Shown: positions 26,344 through 35,694, numbered from the stretch's first letter. The stretch is 64,000 nucleotides of DNA from JBDSZL01 sp039925145 (GCA_039925145.1 JBDSZL010000068.1:1-64000); one strand, 5' to 3'. Numbers and translations are program-made. The notes: a model not told the origin generated them from the letters alone.

Positions 26344-26460
26344 CGCAAGCCGCAAGCCCCAAGCCCCAAGCCCCGAGCCCCGAGCCCGAGCCCGAGCCCC
26401 AAGCCGCGAGCCGCGAGCCGCGAGCCGCGAGCCGTAAGCCCCAAGCCCCAAGCCCCGAGC
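26344..26460. repeat. Heptanucleotide array B (CSYRAGC)
   Basis: About 17 units such as CGCAAGC, CCCAAGC, CCCGAGC, CGCGAGC and CGTAAGC, with two 6-base slips (CCGAGC). It fills the space between the ppa stop and the gntR promoter and matches the reverse complement of array A. Confidence 0.9.
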
Positions 26461-26468
26461 CGTCCTAC

Positions 26469-26507
26469 TTGACACTCCCCCCTATCTGTCATAGTGTCAT
26501 ATGACAG
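26469..26507 (+). promoter_or_regulatory. Promoter and palindromic operator of the GntR-ABC operon
   Basis: A perfect -35 box TTGACA at 26469-26474. A weak -10 (TAGTGT, 26492-26497) at 17 bases lies inside an inverted repeat CTGTCATA-N6-TATGACAG (26486-26493 and 26500-26507). A second perfect 12-base palindrome TGTCATATGACA (26495-26506) overlaps it. Position over the -10 and start site suggests autorepression by the adjacent YtrA-type regulator. Confidence 0.8.
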
Positions 26508-26515
26508 TAGTCATC

Positions 26516-26920
26516 ATGCGACTTCAGGTCTCCTTCAGCAGCGGCAAGCCGGTCTACCTCCAGCTCGTAGACCAGGTGAAGGCCGCGGCCGCTTCTGGTG
26601 CCGTGCGGCCTGGTGACGTGCTGCCCGGCATCCGACCCCTTGCCGAGCAGCTGCGAGTGAACCGCAACACCGTCGCCAAGGCGTATGCCGAGCTCGAGTC
26701 CCAGGGTGTCGTCACCACCGAAGCGGGCAAGGGATCGTTCATTGCCGCCAACAGTCAGCCCTACCGCAAGGATGTCCGTCTCAAGCTCCTCAGCGAGGAG
26801 ATCGACCAGGCGGTGGTTCAGGCGCACCACCTTCGCGTGAGCAAAGCCGAGCTCGTACGCCTGGTGAGCGAGCGCTACGACCTGTTCGAGCACAAGCGCG
26901 ACCGCGCGGCGATTGGATAA
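26516..26920 (+). CDS. GntR family (YtrA subfamily) transcriptional regulator
   Basis: A 134-residue short GntR protein. The wHTH spans residues 10-70: PVYLQLVDQVKAAAASGAVR, then LPGIRPLAEQLRVNRNTVAK and AYAELESQGVVTTEAGKG, followed by a short helical tail without an effector domain, as in YtrA. An earlier ATG at 26501 lies within the operator palindrome and would place the start codon inside the likely transcription start region, so ATG 26516 is preferred. It controls the ABC exporter genes that follow at 3 bases. Confidence 0.9.
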   Translation: MRLQVSFSSGKPVYLQLVDQVKAAAASGAVRPGDVLPGIRPLAEQLRVNRNTVAKAYAELESQGVVTTEAGKGSFIAANSQPYRKDVRLKLLSEEIDQAVVQAHHLRVSKAELVRLVSERYDLFEHKRDRAAIG

Positions 26921-26923
26921 CCC

Positions 26924-27829
26924 ATGTCTACACAGCCACTCGCGATTGAGATTACCGACCTCGTGCGGCGCTACGGCCGTACCGACGCGGTCAACGGACT
27001 GAGCCTCCGCGTCGAGCCGGGCCGGTGCTACGGGTTTTTTGGGCGTAACGGCGCGGGAAAGACCACCACCATCAAGTGCCTGCTGAATCTGCTGAAACCC
27101 ACGAGCGGCTCGGTAAAGGTCTTCGGCCTGGATCCGGCGCGTGACGAGGTGGCTGTCAAGTCACGCATTGCCTATGTCCCCGATATGGTCGCGTTCTACC
27201 CGTGGATGACCGTCCGCGACACGCTCGAGTACTGCGCGTCGTTTCGCAGACACTGGAACGACGAGACCGAGCGCAGCCTGCTCTCGCGCTTTCGCCTCGA
27301 TCCGGCGCAGAAGACCTCCCACCTGTCCAAAGGGCAGCGCACGCAACTCGCGCTGATCACCGCCATCTGCCCCGAGCCGGACATGCTGGTTCTCGACGAG
27401 CCGACGTCTGGACTCGATCCGATCGTCCGGCGCGAGTTCATCGAGACGGTCATCGGCGCGTATCAGGACGCCGATCCCGGCCGACGCACGGTGTTCGTCT
27501 CCACGCACCTGATCTCCGAGTTCGAAGGGCTGATTGACCGATTCACCATCATCGATGCGGGCCGTGAGGTGCTGACACTGGATGCCGACGTTGCGCGCGA
27601 ACGGTTCCAGCGCATCCACGCACGTTTTGCCGGCGAGCCGCCGGCCCTCGACGTGCCAGGGGCGCACGTGCGCCGCGCGGGGAGGGAACTCGAGGTGGTC
27701 GTGGCCGACAACGCAGTGGGCATGCTGGACCGACTGCGTGCTTCGTCGCCGGAGACGATCAGCAGCGAGGCGCTCAGCCTCGAAGAGATCTACGTCAGTG
27801 CACTCGCGCCGGCGGCGGTGCCCGCATGA
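26924..27829 (+). CDS. ABC transporter ATP-binding protein
   Basis: A 301-residue ATPase. Walker A GRNGAGKTTT, Q-loop region AYVPDMVAFYPWM, signature LSKGQRTQ, Walker B LVLDEPTSGLDP and H-loop VSTHLISE are all intact. The C-terminal extension (MLDRLRASSPETISSEALSL) resembles exporter ATPases of the CcmA/YtrB type. It drives the permease encoded immediately downstream (ATGA overlap 27826-27829). Confidence 0.93.
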   Translation: MSTQPLAIEITDLVRRYGRTDAVNGLSLRVEPGRCYGFFGRNGAGKTTTIKCLLNLLKPTSGSVKVFGLDPARDEVAVKSRIAYVPDMVAFYPWMTVRDTLEYCASFRRHWNDETERSLLSRFRLDPAQKTSHLSKGQRTQLALITAICPEPDMLVLDEPTSGLDPIVRREFIETVIGAYQDADPGRRTVFVSTHLISEFEGLIDRFTIIDAGREVLTLDADVARERFQRIHARFAGEPPALDVPGAHVRRAGRELEVVVADNAVGMLDRLRASSPETISSEALSLEEIYVSALAPAAVPA

Positions 27830-29484
27830 CACGGCGTTCACCCTACGCACTTCTGCTGAAGAAGGAAGTTCGCGCGATTCTGCCGGCGTTTGTTGCCATC
27901 ACCGCCGTCCTTGGGGCCGCCGCGCTGTTGGAGGACAGCCTGCTCCGGTTCGCCGCTCTTACGGCAGCTGTGCTGGGCCCCGCGGCGTTCGGTGCCCTGT
28001 CGATGGGGCATGAATACACTTACGGGACCCTCGTCCTGGCGCTGTCTCGACCCGTCAGCCGCCAGGCTTTGCTGCTCGTCAAAGGCATGGCCGTCATCGC
28101 GGCTATCGTCCTGCTGTCGCTACTTGTGATGCTGCTGTTGGGACGCGTCCCGCTCGTGAATCTGAACGTCACATATTTTCTCGGCCGCACGACCGTCAGT
28201 GCATCGACCGCTCAGTTCGACACCGCCCGGACCGTGCTCGTGCTACCCGTGCTTTGCGGCGTGTTCTTAGCGCCGTGGCTCACGTTGATGTGCCGGAGCA
28301 CCATTGCCGGCGTCATCTTTACGGCGGCGTTACCTGCGTTGACCTGGCTCGGTGCCGCTGCCGTGCTCGCGGCACGTTACGGAATCGGCGCACCGATTCC
28401 GCATGAGGCGGAGCGTTTGCCCCTACGGGTGTTGTGGGGGGCCTGTCTGTTGTTGTGCGCCGCGGGAGCCGCAGGCACCTGGCGCCTGTTCATCCGGATG
28501 GAAGCGATCGACGGGCCCAGTGTGGCGGTGCACCTGCCCCGCTGGCTGTCTCGTGCTTCGCGCGTGGTCTCAGACCATCAAACGGGTCACCGTCCCGTGT
28601 TGTGGCTGCTCGCGCAGAAAGAAGTGCGGCTGCTGCAGATGGTCTTCATGCTCGCAGGCCTTTACGTGATCGGTCATCTCGCGTTGCGTCTACTGCAGCC
28701 TATCGCGCCGGACATGCTCACAACGCTCGCGAACGTCTCAGTGGTCCTCTACAGGACCGTGGTCGCGTGGCTGATCGGCTCGGTGACATTCGCCGAGGAA
28801 CAGCGATTCGGGACCGTCGCCTGGCAACTCCTACTCCCAGTATCAGTAGTGCGGCAATGGACCGTGAAGGTGACGGTCGCGCTGGGGCTCGTCGTGCTGC
28901 TCGCATTCGTTCTGCCTGTTCTTCTGGAAACTCTGGCGCCGGTGGCCGGCTACGAGAGCGGGCTGCGAGCCGCGCCGCTGCTACTGGTACTGGCGCTCGC
29001 ATGTGCGAGTCTGTACGTGTCTTCGCTGTCACGTGACGCTGTGCATGCCCTGCTCGCCGTTCCGTTAGCGATCGGCGCCGGCAGCACAGTGGTGTACGGC
29101 GTTGTTCATGCGAGGCGAGTTGTTTCGCGTCTTATCGAGCCCGTCGTGATCCATTTCGCGCCAGACGGCCTGCCGTTCCAGCTCCAGCACTGGATGTCTG
29201 CCGTTGACGATGGCATGCCTGTAGTCCTGCTCCTCGGCGCATTGGCTCTACTGCTGCGACTGACCATGAGGAACTATGCGCGACTCGACCGGGATGCCCG
29301 TCATATTGCGAGGCAGGTCGGGTGGCTCGGAGTTTCCCTCGTGGGCCTGATGCTGCTGGGAGCGGTAACATCCGACGTCGCGAGCATCATGCGCTTCCGC
29401 ACGAACACGTGGTGCGCAACGCATCCCGAGGATTGCCGCGCCCAGATCCATCGCATGTACAACATTTGGGGCTACCGAAAGTAG
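27826..29484 (+). CDS. ABC-2 type multispan permease
   Basis: A 552-residue membrane protein with about a dozen hydrophobic segments in two halves, each including an exporter-like helix (for example LLVKGMAVIAAIVLLSLLVM and VTVALGLVVLLAFVLPVLLE). The large size suggests both permease halves are in one chain. The substrate cannot be assigned; YtrABC-like systems respond to cell-wall-active agents, so envelope stress is a guess. Last gene of the GntR operon. Confidence 0.85.
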   Translation: MTRRSPYALLLKKEVRAILPAFVAITAVLGAAALLEDSLLRFAALTAAVLGPAAFGALSMGHEYTYGTLVLALSRPVSRQALLLVKGMAVIAAIVLLSLLVMLLLGRVPLVNLNVTYFLGRTTVSASTAQFDTARTVLVLPVLCGVFLAPWLTLMCRSTIAGVIFTAALPALTWLGAAAVLAARYGIGAPIPHEAERLPLRVLWGACLLLCAAGAAGTWRLFIRMEAIDGPSVAVHLPRWLSRASRVVSDHQTGHRPVLWLLAQKEVRLLQMVFMLAGLYVIGHLALRLLQPIAPDMLTTLANVSVVLYRTVVAWLIGSVTFAEEQRFGTVAWQLLLPVSVVRQWTVKVTVALGLVVLLAFVLPVLLETLAPVAGYESGLRAAPLLLVLALACASLYVSSLSRDAVHALLAVPLAIGAGSTVVYGVVHARRVVSRLIEPVVIHFAPDGLPFQLQHWMSAVDDGMPVVLLLGALALLLRLTMRNYARLDRDARHIARQVGWLGVSLVGLMLLGAVTSDVASIMRFRTNTWCATHPEDCRAQIHRMYNIWGYRK

Positions 29485-29568
29485 CGCAATCCGCCGGCGC
29501 GGCCCCGCGCCCAGTTTGCCCCCCGCCCTGATGTACGATGTCCTTGCCAGCACCATGAAGGAGCAGGG

Positions 29569-31674
29569 ATGCGCCCTATCGCCAGGCTGAGCCTCGGCAT
29601 TGCCGCCGCGTGCTGCCTCGCCAGCCTTCCGGCCGTGGCCCCAGCCACAGGGAGCGGCAACCTTCTACAGACGCCCCTCCGGGCGCAAAGCGCTCCTGCT
29701 GGCGTCGCGGCCGCACCGCCCCAGACGGCCCCGGTGGGCAATCTCAAAGACCAGCGTCCCGTCTTCCGTGGCAGCGCGAGCTTTGTCTACGTGGACGTCT
29801 ACCCACGGCGCGACGGGAAGGTCGTGGACGGACTGACAGCGGCAGACTTCCAGGTGTTCGAAGACGGCAAGCCGCAAACCGTCGAGCTCTTCGAGTTCCT
29901 GCGCGCCGAACCAAACACCCCCGACGCCGAGCGTCGCGATCCGAACACGCAGGAAGACGGCGATCGGCAGGCGGCCGATCCGCGCAACCGGGTGTTCGTC
30001 ATCTACCTCGACCTCTATCACACCACCGTCACCGGCTCGAACCTGGCCCGGCGTCCGATCACAGAGTTCCTCGACCGGACCATCAGTCCCACCGACGTCT
30101 TCGGCGTGATCACACCAGAAGTGCTGGTCTCACAGCTGGTGTTTGGCCGGCGTACCGAATCGGTCGAAAAGCAGTTGTCGCAGTTCTGGACATGGGGGCA
30201 AGCGGATCGCGCGGTAATGGACCGCACCCCGATTGAGCGGCAATTGATTCAATGCGCCAGTGCCGCCGCTCCAGAGTTGGGAGAACTACTGGTGCGTCTG
30301 CACCGCGAAGACCTCCTGCTCGGCAACCTCGAGAACCTGATGGTGCGGCTCCGCGATTTGAAAGACGAACGCAAGAACATCCTGTTCATCTCCGAAGGCT
30401 GGGTGCCGCAAGGCCAGCATCCGGAACTGGCGTCACTCGGGAGTGGCAGCGTGCCGACGGTCGGCACGGGCTCGACGGGCAGGCTCGGCATCGGCAACAT
30501 GCAGGTTGGCGCTCGCGACAATTCCTGGTGCGATCGGCAGCTGGGACACCTGGCGTACATCGACTTTGCCCAGCGTTTCCGCGACCTCCTCAGCTCGGCC
30601 CGCCGGTCGAACGTCACGTTCTTTCCGGTCGACGTGGGCGGACTCCGCACATATGCACCAACGGCGGCGACGTCCGGGCCCCAACCGACCAGCAGCCCGG
30701 CAAGCGCGAGGACCCTTCGGGAGCTCGCAGAGAACACCGATGGATTCGCGATCGTGGATACCAACGATTTGGTCGGTGCCGTTCGACGCGTGAGCGACAG
30801 CCTCTCTGCGTACTACCTCCTCGGCTACTACTCCACGAACACGAACGCCGACGGCAAGTTCCGGTCGATCGAGGTGAAGACCAGGCAGCCTCGCATATCT
30901 GTCTCCGCACGACGCGGCTATCTGGCACCGACGGCAGCCATGGTCGCGGCCGCGGCGGCGGCGCCGTCCTCGGCCGCTTCTGCACCGTCAGGCGTTGACG
31001 ATGAGCTCTCCCGACTGGGACGGCTGCGACCAGACGCCGAGTTGTTCAGTTATGGTGCGTTCGCCTCAGGCCGCCTGGACCTCGTGGTCGAACTGGCCAG
31101 TCGTTCGGTGGAGGGTGGCCGATGGAAGAATGGGGGCGACGTGCGGGCCACTGTCACTGGAGCGCCGGGCGGGGTCAATACTGTGCTCACCGGACGCCTG
31201 GAGCCCGGCGCACGCGCCGTCGTCTTGCGCGCGCCGCTCGAGAAGGTGCCGACTGGCATCTTGCATGTCGCGGTGCGCATTTCTGGCGACGATGGCCAGC
31301 TCGAGGACAGGACTGATGTCGCGCCGGCAGCCGGATCGCTACTCGGTGCGGGCATGGTCTTCAGAGGCACGCCGTCTCCGCGGTCGGTCCTCAAACCTGT
31401 CGCCGACTTTCAGTTTCGTCGGACGGAGCGGCTGCACGCCGAGTGGGCAACACTGAAGCCCGTGAACAGCAAGAGCATCCGATTGCTCGACCGCCGTGGT
31501 CAGGCCCTCGGCCAGAACGCCACCGTGTCGGAGGGACAATCAGACGGGGTGCTCACGCTGTCGGCCGACCTCAACATCTCGGCGTTGGCCGAGGGCGAAT
31601 ATGTGCTCGAACTGACGGCCGGCGACGGGACCGAGACCGACCGAAAGCTCCTTGCGTTCCGCGTGGTAAGGTAA
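29569..31674 (+). CDS. VWFA-related acidobacterial secreted protein (paralogue 2)
   Basis: A 701-residue exported protein with a signal peptide (LSLGIAAACCLASLPAVAPA), a VWFA-related domain (GSASFVYVDVYPRRDGKVVD, LTAADFQVFEDGKPQTV, VFVIYLDLYHTT) and a C-terminal sandwich ending LLAFRVVR, exactly as in paralogue 1. The MIDAS is degenerate here too. GAAGGAGCAGGG precedes the ATG. It shares LSAYYLLGYYSTNTNADGKF with paralogue 1. panD begins 16 bases after its stop. Confidence 0.85.
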   Translation: MRPIARLSLGIAAACCLASLPAVAPATGSGNLLQTPLRAQSAPAGVAAAPPQTAPVGNLKDQRPVFRGSASFVYVDVYPRRDGKVVDGLTAADFQVFEDGKPQTVELFEFLRAEPNTPDAERRDPNTQEDGDRQAADPRNRVFVIYLDLYHTTVTGSNLARRPITEFLDRTISPTDVFGVITPEVLVSQLVFGRRTESVEKQLSQFWTWGQADRAVMDRTPIERQLIQCASAAAPELGELLVRLHREDLLLGNLENLMVRLRDLKDERKNILFISEGWVPQGQHPELASLGSGSVPTVGTGSTGRLGIGNMQVGARDNSWCDRQLGHLAYIDFAQRFRDLLSSARRSNVTFFPVDVGGLRTYAPTAATSGPQPTSSPASARTLRELAENTDGFAIVDTNDLVGAVRRVSDSLSAYYLLGYYSTNTNADGKFRSIEVKTRQPRISVSARRGYLAPTAAMVAAAAAAPSSAASAPSGVDDELSRLGRLRPDAELFSYGAFASGRLDLVVELASRSVEGGRWKNGGDVRATVTGAPGGVNTVLTGRLEPGARAVVLRAPLEKVPTGILHVAVRISGDDGQLEDRTDVAPAAGSLLGAGMVFRGTPSPRSVLKPVADFQFRRTERLHAEWATLKPVNSKSIRLLDRRGQALGQNATVSEGQSDGVLTLSADLNISALAEGEYVLELTAGDGTETDRKLLAFRVVR

Positions 31675-31690
31675 AAGCAGTGAGTCGCCC

Positions 31691-32080
31691 ATGAAGCTGC
31701 GGATCATCTGTTCCTCGAAAATTCATCACGCCGTGGTCACGTCAGCCGACCTGCACTACATCGGCAGCATCGGCATCGACCGGACACTGATGGACCTGAG
31801 CGGGATCATCGAAGGCGAACAGGTGGCGGTCTGGAACATCAACAACGGCGAGCGGATCGAGACCTACGCGATTCCCCTCCCCGCCGGTTCCGGGCACATT
31901 GTCGTCAATGGGGCGGCCGCCCGACATTTCACGGCTGGCGATCGCATCATCATCGCGGCGTTCTCTCTGACGGATGAGCCGCTGGTCCCCAAGATGATCG
32001 CGGTGGATGAGCAGAATCGATTCGTTCGACGATTGGACGGCGCCACCACCCCTCAAGATCTGGTTGGTCTCGCCAAGTAG
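31691..32080 (+). CDS. panD: Aspartate 1-decarboxylase proenzyme
   Basis: A 129-residue pyruvoyl-dependent enzyme making beta-alanine from aspartate for pantothenate synthesis. The self-cleavage pair Gly-Ser is present in LHYIGSIGID, with Lys in CSSKIHHAVV, Arg and Tyr in GERIETYAI, and the C-terminal VNGAAARHFTAGDRIIIAAF. The Ser becomes the pyruvoyl group. No other pantothenate gene is nearby. Confidence 0.95.
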   Translation: MKLRIICSSKIHHAVVTSADLHYIGSIGIDRTLMDLSGIIEGEQVAVWNINNGERIETYAIPLPAGSGHIVVNGAAARHFTAGDRIIIAAFSLTDEPLVPKMIAVDEQNRFVRRLDGATTPQDLVGLAK

Positions 32081-32121
32081 CCTCGGAGCGCACGGCCCAG
32101 GCCCAGGCGCACGCGAGACGC

Positions 32122-32556
32122 TCAGTCCCCTCGTCCTGACGGATCCACGTTGACGCGGTACTGCAGGGTGGCGGCAATCATGCTCGCCCGGCGCTTGGCC
32201 TCTTCTGCCACAGGCCCCTGAAACAGGTCGTCGACAGTGCGGTGGAACAGCGCGATCCAGCGACTGAACGTGCCTTCGGTCAGAGCTGTCTTCCGGGCGA
32301 GTGCCTGGTGGACCACCAACGGATTGCCTTTGAACGTCGCGGTGCCGAACAGCACCGATTCCCAGAAGTCGTACATCTTGGGCAAGTGCACTGCCCAGTC
32401 GACTCGCGCCACGTCGTTGAAGATAAGACCCAGCACGTCGTCTCTGCCAATCCGCTCGTAGAACGTGTCCACCATCTGGACGATCGCCGCGCGAGAAGCG
32501 ATGTCCATCCTGGCGGCACCGGAAGCTGCGGCAGCATCGGCGGTGGAGAGACTCAT
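32122..32556 (-). CDS. Group III truncated haemoglobin
   Basis: About 144 residues. A globin of the 2/2 fold: MVDTFYERIGRDDVLGLIFN in helix A-B, then KMYDFWESVLFGTATFKGNP with the CD region, LVVHQALARKTALTEGTFSR containing the distal/E-F area, and WIALFHRTVDDLF. The proximal His candidate is in LFHRTVDD. Start ATG 32556 is used; a GTG at 32559 is adjacent. Likely role in oxygen/NO handling in the cytoplasm. Confidence 0.9.
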   Translation of the reverse strand: MSLSTADAAAASGAARMDIASRAAIVQMVDTFYERIGRDDVLGLIFNDVARVDWAVHLPKMYDFWESVLFGTATFKGNPLVVHQALARKTALTEGTFSRWIALFHRTVDDLFQGPVAEEAKRRASMIAATLQYRVNVDPSGRGD

Positions 32557-32699
32557 CACCCATTCTGGATCGATTGCGGCGTGAGCGGCCGCAGCCCGCG
32601 CGGAATACCGGCCCGGTCATATCACGCGGGCGGTTGAACGCGCCCCCGCAAGCGTCGTTCAGCAGCTGTTCACGTTATCTGCGCTATAAACGATGCGAC

Positions 32700-33359
32700 A
32701 TGCGGGTGCTCATCGTGGAAGACGAGCCGGCGCTGGCCCGTCAGCTGGCGTCTGCGCTCGGCGCGGCCGGCTACGCGGTCGACCAGGCCACCGACGGCCG
32801 GCGTGCGGAGTTTCTCGGTGCGACCGAGCAGTACGACGCCGTGGTGCTCGACCTCGGGCTGCCGGTCATCGATGGCCTGACGTTGCTGCGGCGCTGGCGC
32901 GAGAGCGGCATAGGCGCACCGGTGCTGGTGCTGACCGCGCGCGGTAGCTGGCACGACAAGGTGGCCGGCATCGACAGCGGCGCCGACGACTACATGTCGA
33001 AACCCTTCGAGATGGAAGAGGTGCTCGCACGTGTGCGCGCATTGATCCGGCGCGCCAGTGGCCAGGCGGTGCCGGCTCTGCGATGTGGCGCCATCCTGCT
33101 CGATCCGCGTGCCACGCGGGTCACGGTCGACGGCGTCCCCGTGCGCCTGTCGAGTCACGAGTTCCGGGTGCTGTCGTACCTGATGCACCACCGCGGACGG
33201 GTGATCTCACAAACAGAGCTGGCCGATCACATCTACGCGCGCGACGCCGACCGTGACTCAAACACCGTGGAGGTATTCATCGCACGGCTGCGTCGTAAGG
33301 TCGGCGCAAGCGCCATTGCGACGGTCCGCGGACATGGCTATCGCATGGAGGGCGCGTGA
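32700..33359 (+). CDS. OmpR/PhoP family response regulator
   Basis: A 219-residue protein. The receiver has phospho-acceptor Asp in AVVLDLGLPVIDG and Lys in DYMSKPFEM; the C-terminal winged helix has VRLSSHEFRVLSYLM, SNTVEVFIARLRRKV and TVRGHGYRM. ATG 32700 begins MRVLIVEDEPALARQL. It overlaps the kinase start by four bases (33356-33359), so the two are one operon. Confidence 0.94.
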   Translation: MRVLIVEDEPALARQLASALGAAGYAVDQATDGRRAEFLGATEQYDAVVLDLGLPVIDGLTLLRRWRESGIGAPVLVLTARGSWHDKVAGIDSGADDYMSKPFEMEEVLARVRALIRRASGQAVPALRCGAILLDPRATRVTVDGVPVRLSSHEFRVLSYLMHHRGRVISQTELADHIYARDADRDSNTVEVFIARLRRKVGASAIATVRGHGYRMEGA

Positions 33360-34369
33360 AGGCGCGCTCGCTACACGCGCGGCTGGTCGCTGGCGTCATC
33401 GTGTGGGCCCTGGGCGTGCTCGGCGCCAGCTTCGCCGGCATGACGTTGATCAGCCGGAAGCCGGGATGGGTCATGGGCGTGCACTTCGCGATGCCCATCA
33501 TTGCCGGGCTCGTGTTCATGGGCGCGGGGCTGCTTGTCGTGCGGCGCGGGCTGTCGCCGTTCCGCACACTGCGAGAGCGCCTCGCTGCGGTGCGCGATGG
33601 CCGAACCGCTCGGTTGGAAGGTGAGTATCCCATCGAAGTGGAGCCGCTCGTGGCCGATCTCAACGCCCTGCTCGACGAACGCGAGCGGCGCGTGGCCCGC
33701 GCACTCGCCACGGCCGGCGATCTGGCGCATGGGCTGAAGACACCGCTCGCGATTCTGGCGCAGGAAACCGGGCGCGCCGATGCGGCCGGCCAGCACGATC
33801 TTGCGGTGGCCCTGCGCGACCAGGTGCAGCGCATGCGGCGGCAGGTCGATTCGCACCTGGCCCAGGCGCGCGTGACCGCTGCTGGCGCGCCGTCAACGGC
33901 GAGCACACGCGTCATCGATGCCGCGCACGGCATTGTCCGCACGATGGACCGGCTCTACACGGACCGCGCCCTGACGATTGAACTCGACATTCCCGCCGAC
34001 TCCCACGTCAATGTTCCGCTCGAAGATCTCGAGGAGATGCTTGGGAACCTGCTCGACAACGCCTGCAAATGGGCGCGGACCCGGGTGTTCGTTTCGTCGC
34101 GCGCAGACGGGCGACGCGTGCTGATCGAGGTCGACGATGACGGGCCGGGGCTGGAGCCGGGGATGCGGGAACGGGTGCTGCAGCGGGGCGTGCGTGCCGA
34201 CGAGGCGCCGGGCGGCTCCGGTCTTGGACTTGCGATCGTGCGCGACCTGGCCGAGGTCTATCGAGGGTCAATCGTGGTGGATCGCTCGGATCGAGGCGGC
34301 CTGCGCGCCAGGCTGACGCTGCCATCAGCCTGCCAGCCTGACGCTCCGACGCTTGGAATGGGCCGCTAG
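33356..34369 (+). CDS. PhoQ-like sensor histidine kinase
   Basis: A 337-residue protein starting GTG 33356 with two N-terminal membrane helices (VAGVIVWALGVLGASFAGM and FAMPIIAGLVFMGAGLLVV), a short HAMP-like linker (RDGRTARLEGEYPIEVEPLV) and the phosphoacceptor H-box DLAHGLKTPLAIL. ATPase boxes: NLLDNACKWARTR, DDDGPGLEPGMRERVLQ, GGSGLGLAIV. The periplasmic loop is very short, so sensing is probably intramembrane. The H-box spacing resembles PhoQ-like kinases. Confidence 0.92.
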   Translation: MKARSLHARLVAGVIVWALGVLGASFAGMTLISRKPGWVMGVHFAMPIIAGLVFMGAGLLVVRRGLSPFRTLRERLAAVRDGRTARLEGEYPIEVEPLVADLNALLDERERRVARALATAGDLAHGLKTPLAILAQETGRADAAGQHDLAVALRDQVQRMRRQVDSHLAQARVTAAGAPSTASTRVIDAAHGIVRTMDRLYTDRALTIELDIPADSHVNVPLEDLEEMLGNLLDNACKWARTRVFVSSRADGRRVLIEVDDDGPGLEPGMRERVLQRGVRADEAPGGSGLGLAIVRDLAEVYRGSIVVDRSDRGGLRARLTLPSACQPDAPTLGMGR

Positions 34370-34422
34370 CCGCGCACTCACGGCGGCCGCAACGGCGCAG
34401 TGACGTGGTGCGGAGGGGATGT

Positions 34423-34860
34423 CTATCCGCGGCCGCGGCGGGCGGCGGGGCGCATGGTCTTGGGAGTGCGCGGTCCGGCAGTCTGGCTGGCCAGCTTTGC
34501 AGCGGGCGTCGCCGGCGCCGGTTGTCGGTGTTTCTTACCGGGCGCATCGACCATGCCGCCACTGCGGCGCTTGTCCGAAGTGGGGCTGGTTGGCCGAGCC
34601 GCATTAGGCGGTGCGGGCTTGGCGGGACGTTTCTCGGTGCCCTGTTTGCTCGACAGATGGGTGAGAAGGGTCGCAGCTGCATCGCGCACGCTCGCGATCT
34701 GTGTGTTCAGGGCGTCCCCATCCATCCAGCCTTCTGCCTTGGCTTCCACAGTCCCGACCATGCGCCCGAGCTGCTCGGCGAAGGCCACGACCCGGCGCTC
34801 CATCGCACTCTTCGTCTTCATGTCCTCGCCCGTTTGTGTCGTAGTGTCCCGCTTCGCCAT
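34423..34860 (-). CDS. Hypothetical basic protein
   Basis: A 145-residue protein starting MAKRDTTTQTGED at ATG 34860 (TGGAG upstream). The N-terminal half is a helix (MERRVVAFAEQLGRMVGTVE); the C-terminal half is Pro/Ala/Lys/Arg-rich (KHRQPAPATPAAKLASQTAG) and probably disordered, resembling a histone-like tail. Family not recognised. It lies convergent to the histidine kinase. Confidence 0.6.
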   Translation of the reverse strand: MAKRDTTTQTGEDMKTKSAMERRVVAFAEQLGRMVGTVEAKAEGWMDGDALNTQIASVRDAAATLLTHLSSKQGTEKRPAKPAPPNAARPTSPTSDKRRSGGMVDAPGKKHRQPAPATPAAKLASQTAGPRTPKTMRPAARRGRG

Positions 34861-34971
34861 GTGTACTCCAGTTCTCGAAGGTGTAATGCCGGCGTCCGCG
34901 ATACAGCCGAGCGGGACCGACGGTGGGCGCAAGAGCCGCCGCGGGACAACGCCCGCGGCACTCAGGGGGAA

Positions 34972-35694
34972 TCAGCCCCGGCGCGTGCGAATGCGGCGCG
35001 CGACCAGGGCGGCGATCCCGGTGCCAAACAGTACCAGCGAGGCGGGCTCCGGATTGGCGATGGGCACGTCGAGCGGCTGCGTGGTGCCGCGCTCGAGGTC
35101 TGCCAGGTAGACCGTCTCCATGCCGCTGTCGGTGGCGCTGAGCGCTGCCGAGACACCGAGACGATTGCCCGCGGCCGCAAAGAACTGGGCCCGCTCAGCC
35201 GGCGTCAGGACCACCCGGAATAAGAAACCCGAACTGCCAGTGCCTTGGCCTGCTTCGGACAGCATCACCGGCAGCGGATAGGCACAGGACACACACGTAT
35301 ATGGGGCCGAGAACAGCAGTGACCCCGCCGCAGTGAAGAAGTTGACCTGCATCGCCTCGAGGAACACGTCGCTTGCGGGGTTGGTTTCGTTGAGGTTCAA
35401 GACCAGCCCAAACGCGGAGTCGGTGCTGACGATCCCAATATCAGCCAGGTTAGAGACGGACCAGGTCCGGCTCTGAGATTTCGCGTCACCGGTGAGGCTG
35501 TCGGCCGTGCCCGTCCACGCCACGGCGCCTGTCTCGGTCGGGCTGCTTTGAATCACGAGCACGGTCGGCACATTGCCAAGGCCCGAGCCGGTGGAAAAAG
35601 TCTCGTTGGCGAAGGTAATCGAAGCAGCTTCTGCGGTTGTACTTACGGCCAGCGCGAACGCGGCTGCGATCAGACAAATACCCTTGCGGCTCAT
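34972..35694 (-). CDS. PEP-CTERM sorting domain protein
   Basis: A 240-residue exported protein with a signal peptide (KGICLIAAAFALAVSTTAEA) and a C-terminal PEP-CTERM anchor: PEPASLVLFGTGIAALVA followed by RRIRTRRG. Such proteins are cleaved by exosortases and joined to exopolysaccharide-associated surface structures. ATG 35694 is preceded by AAAAAGG. The middle is beta-rich and Ser/Thr-rich with no named domain. No exosortase is in the window. Confidence 0.85.
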   Translation of the reverse strand: MSRKGICLIAAAFALAVSTTAEAASITFANETFSTGSGLGNVPTVLVIQSSPTETGAVAWTGTADSLTGDAKSQSRTWSVSNLADIGIVSTDSAFGLVLNLNETNPASDVFLEAMQVNFFTAAGSLLFSAPYTCVSCAYPLPVMLSEAGQGTGSSGFLFRVVLTPAERAQFFAAAGNRLGVSAALSATDSGMETVYLADLERGTTQPLDVPIANPEPASLVLFGTGIAALVARRIRTRRG

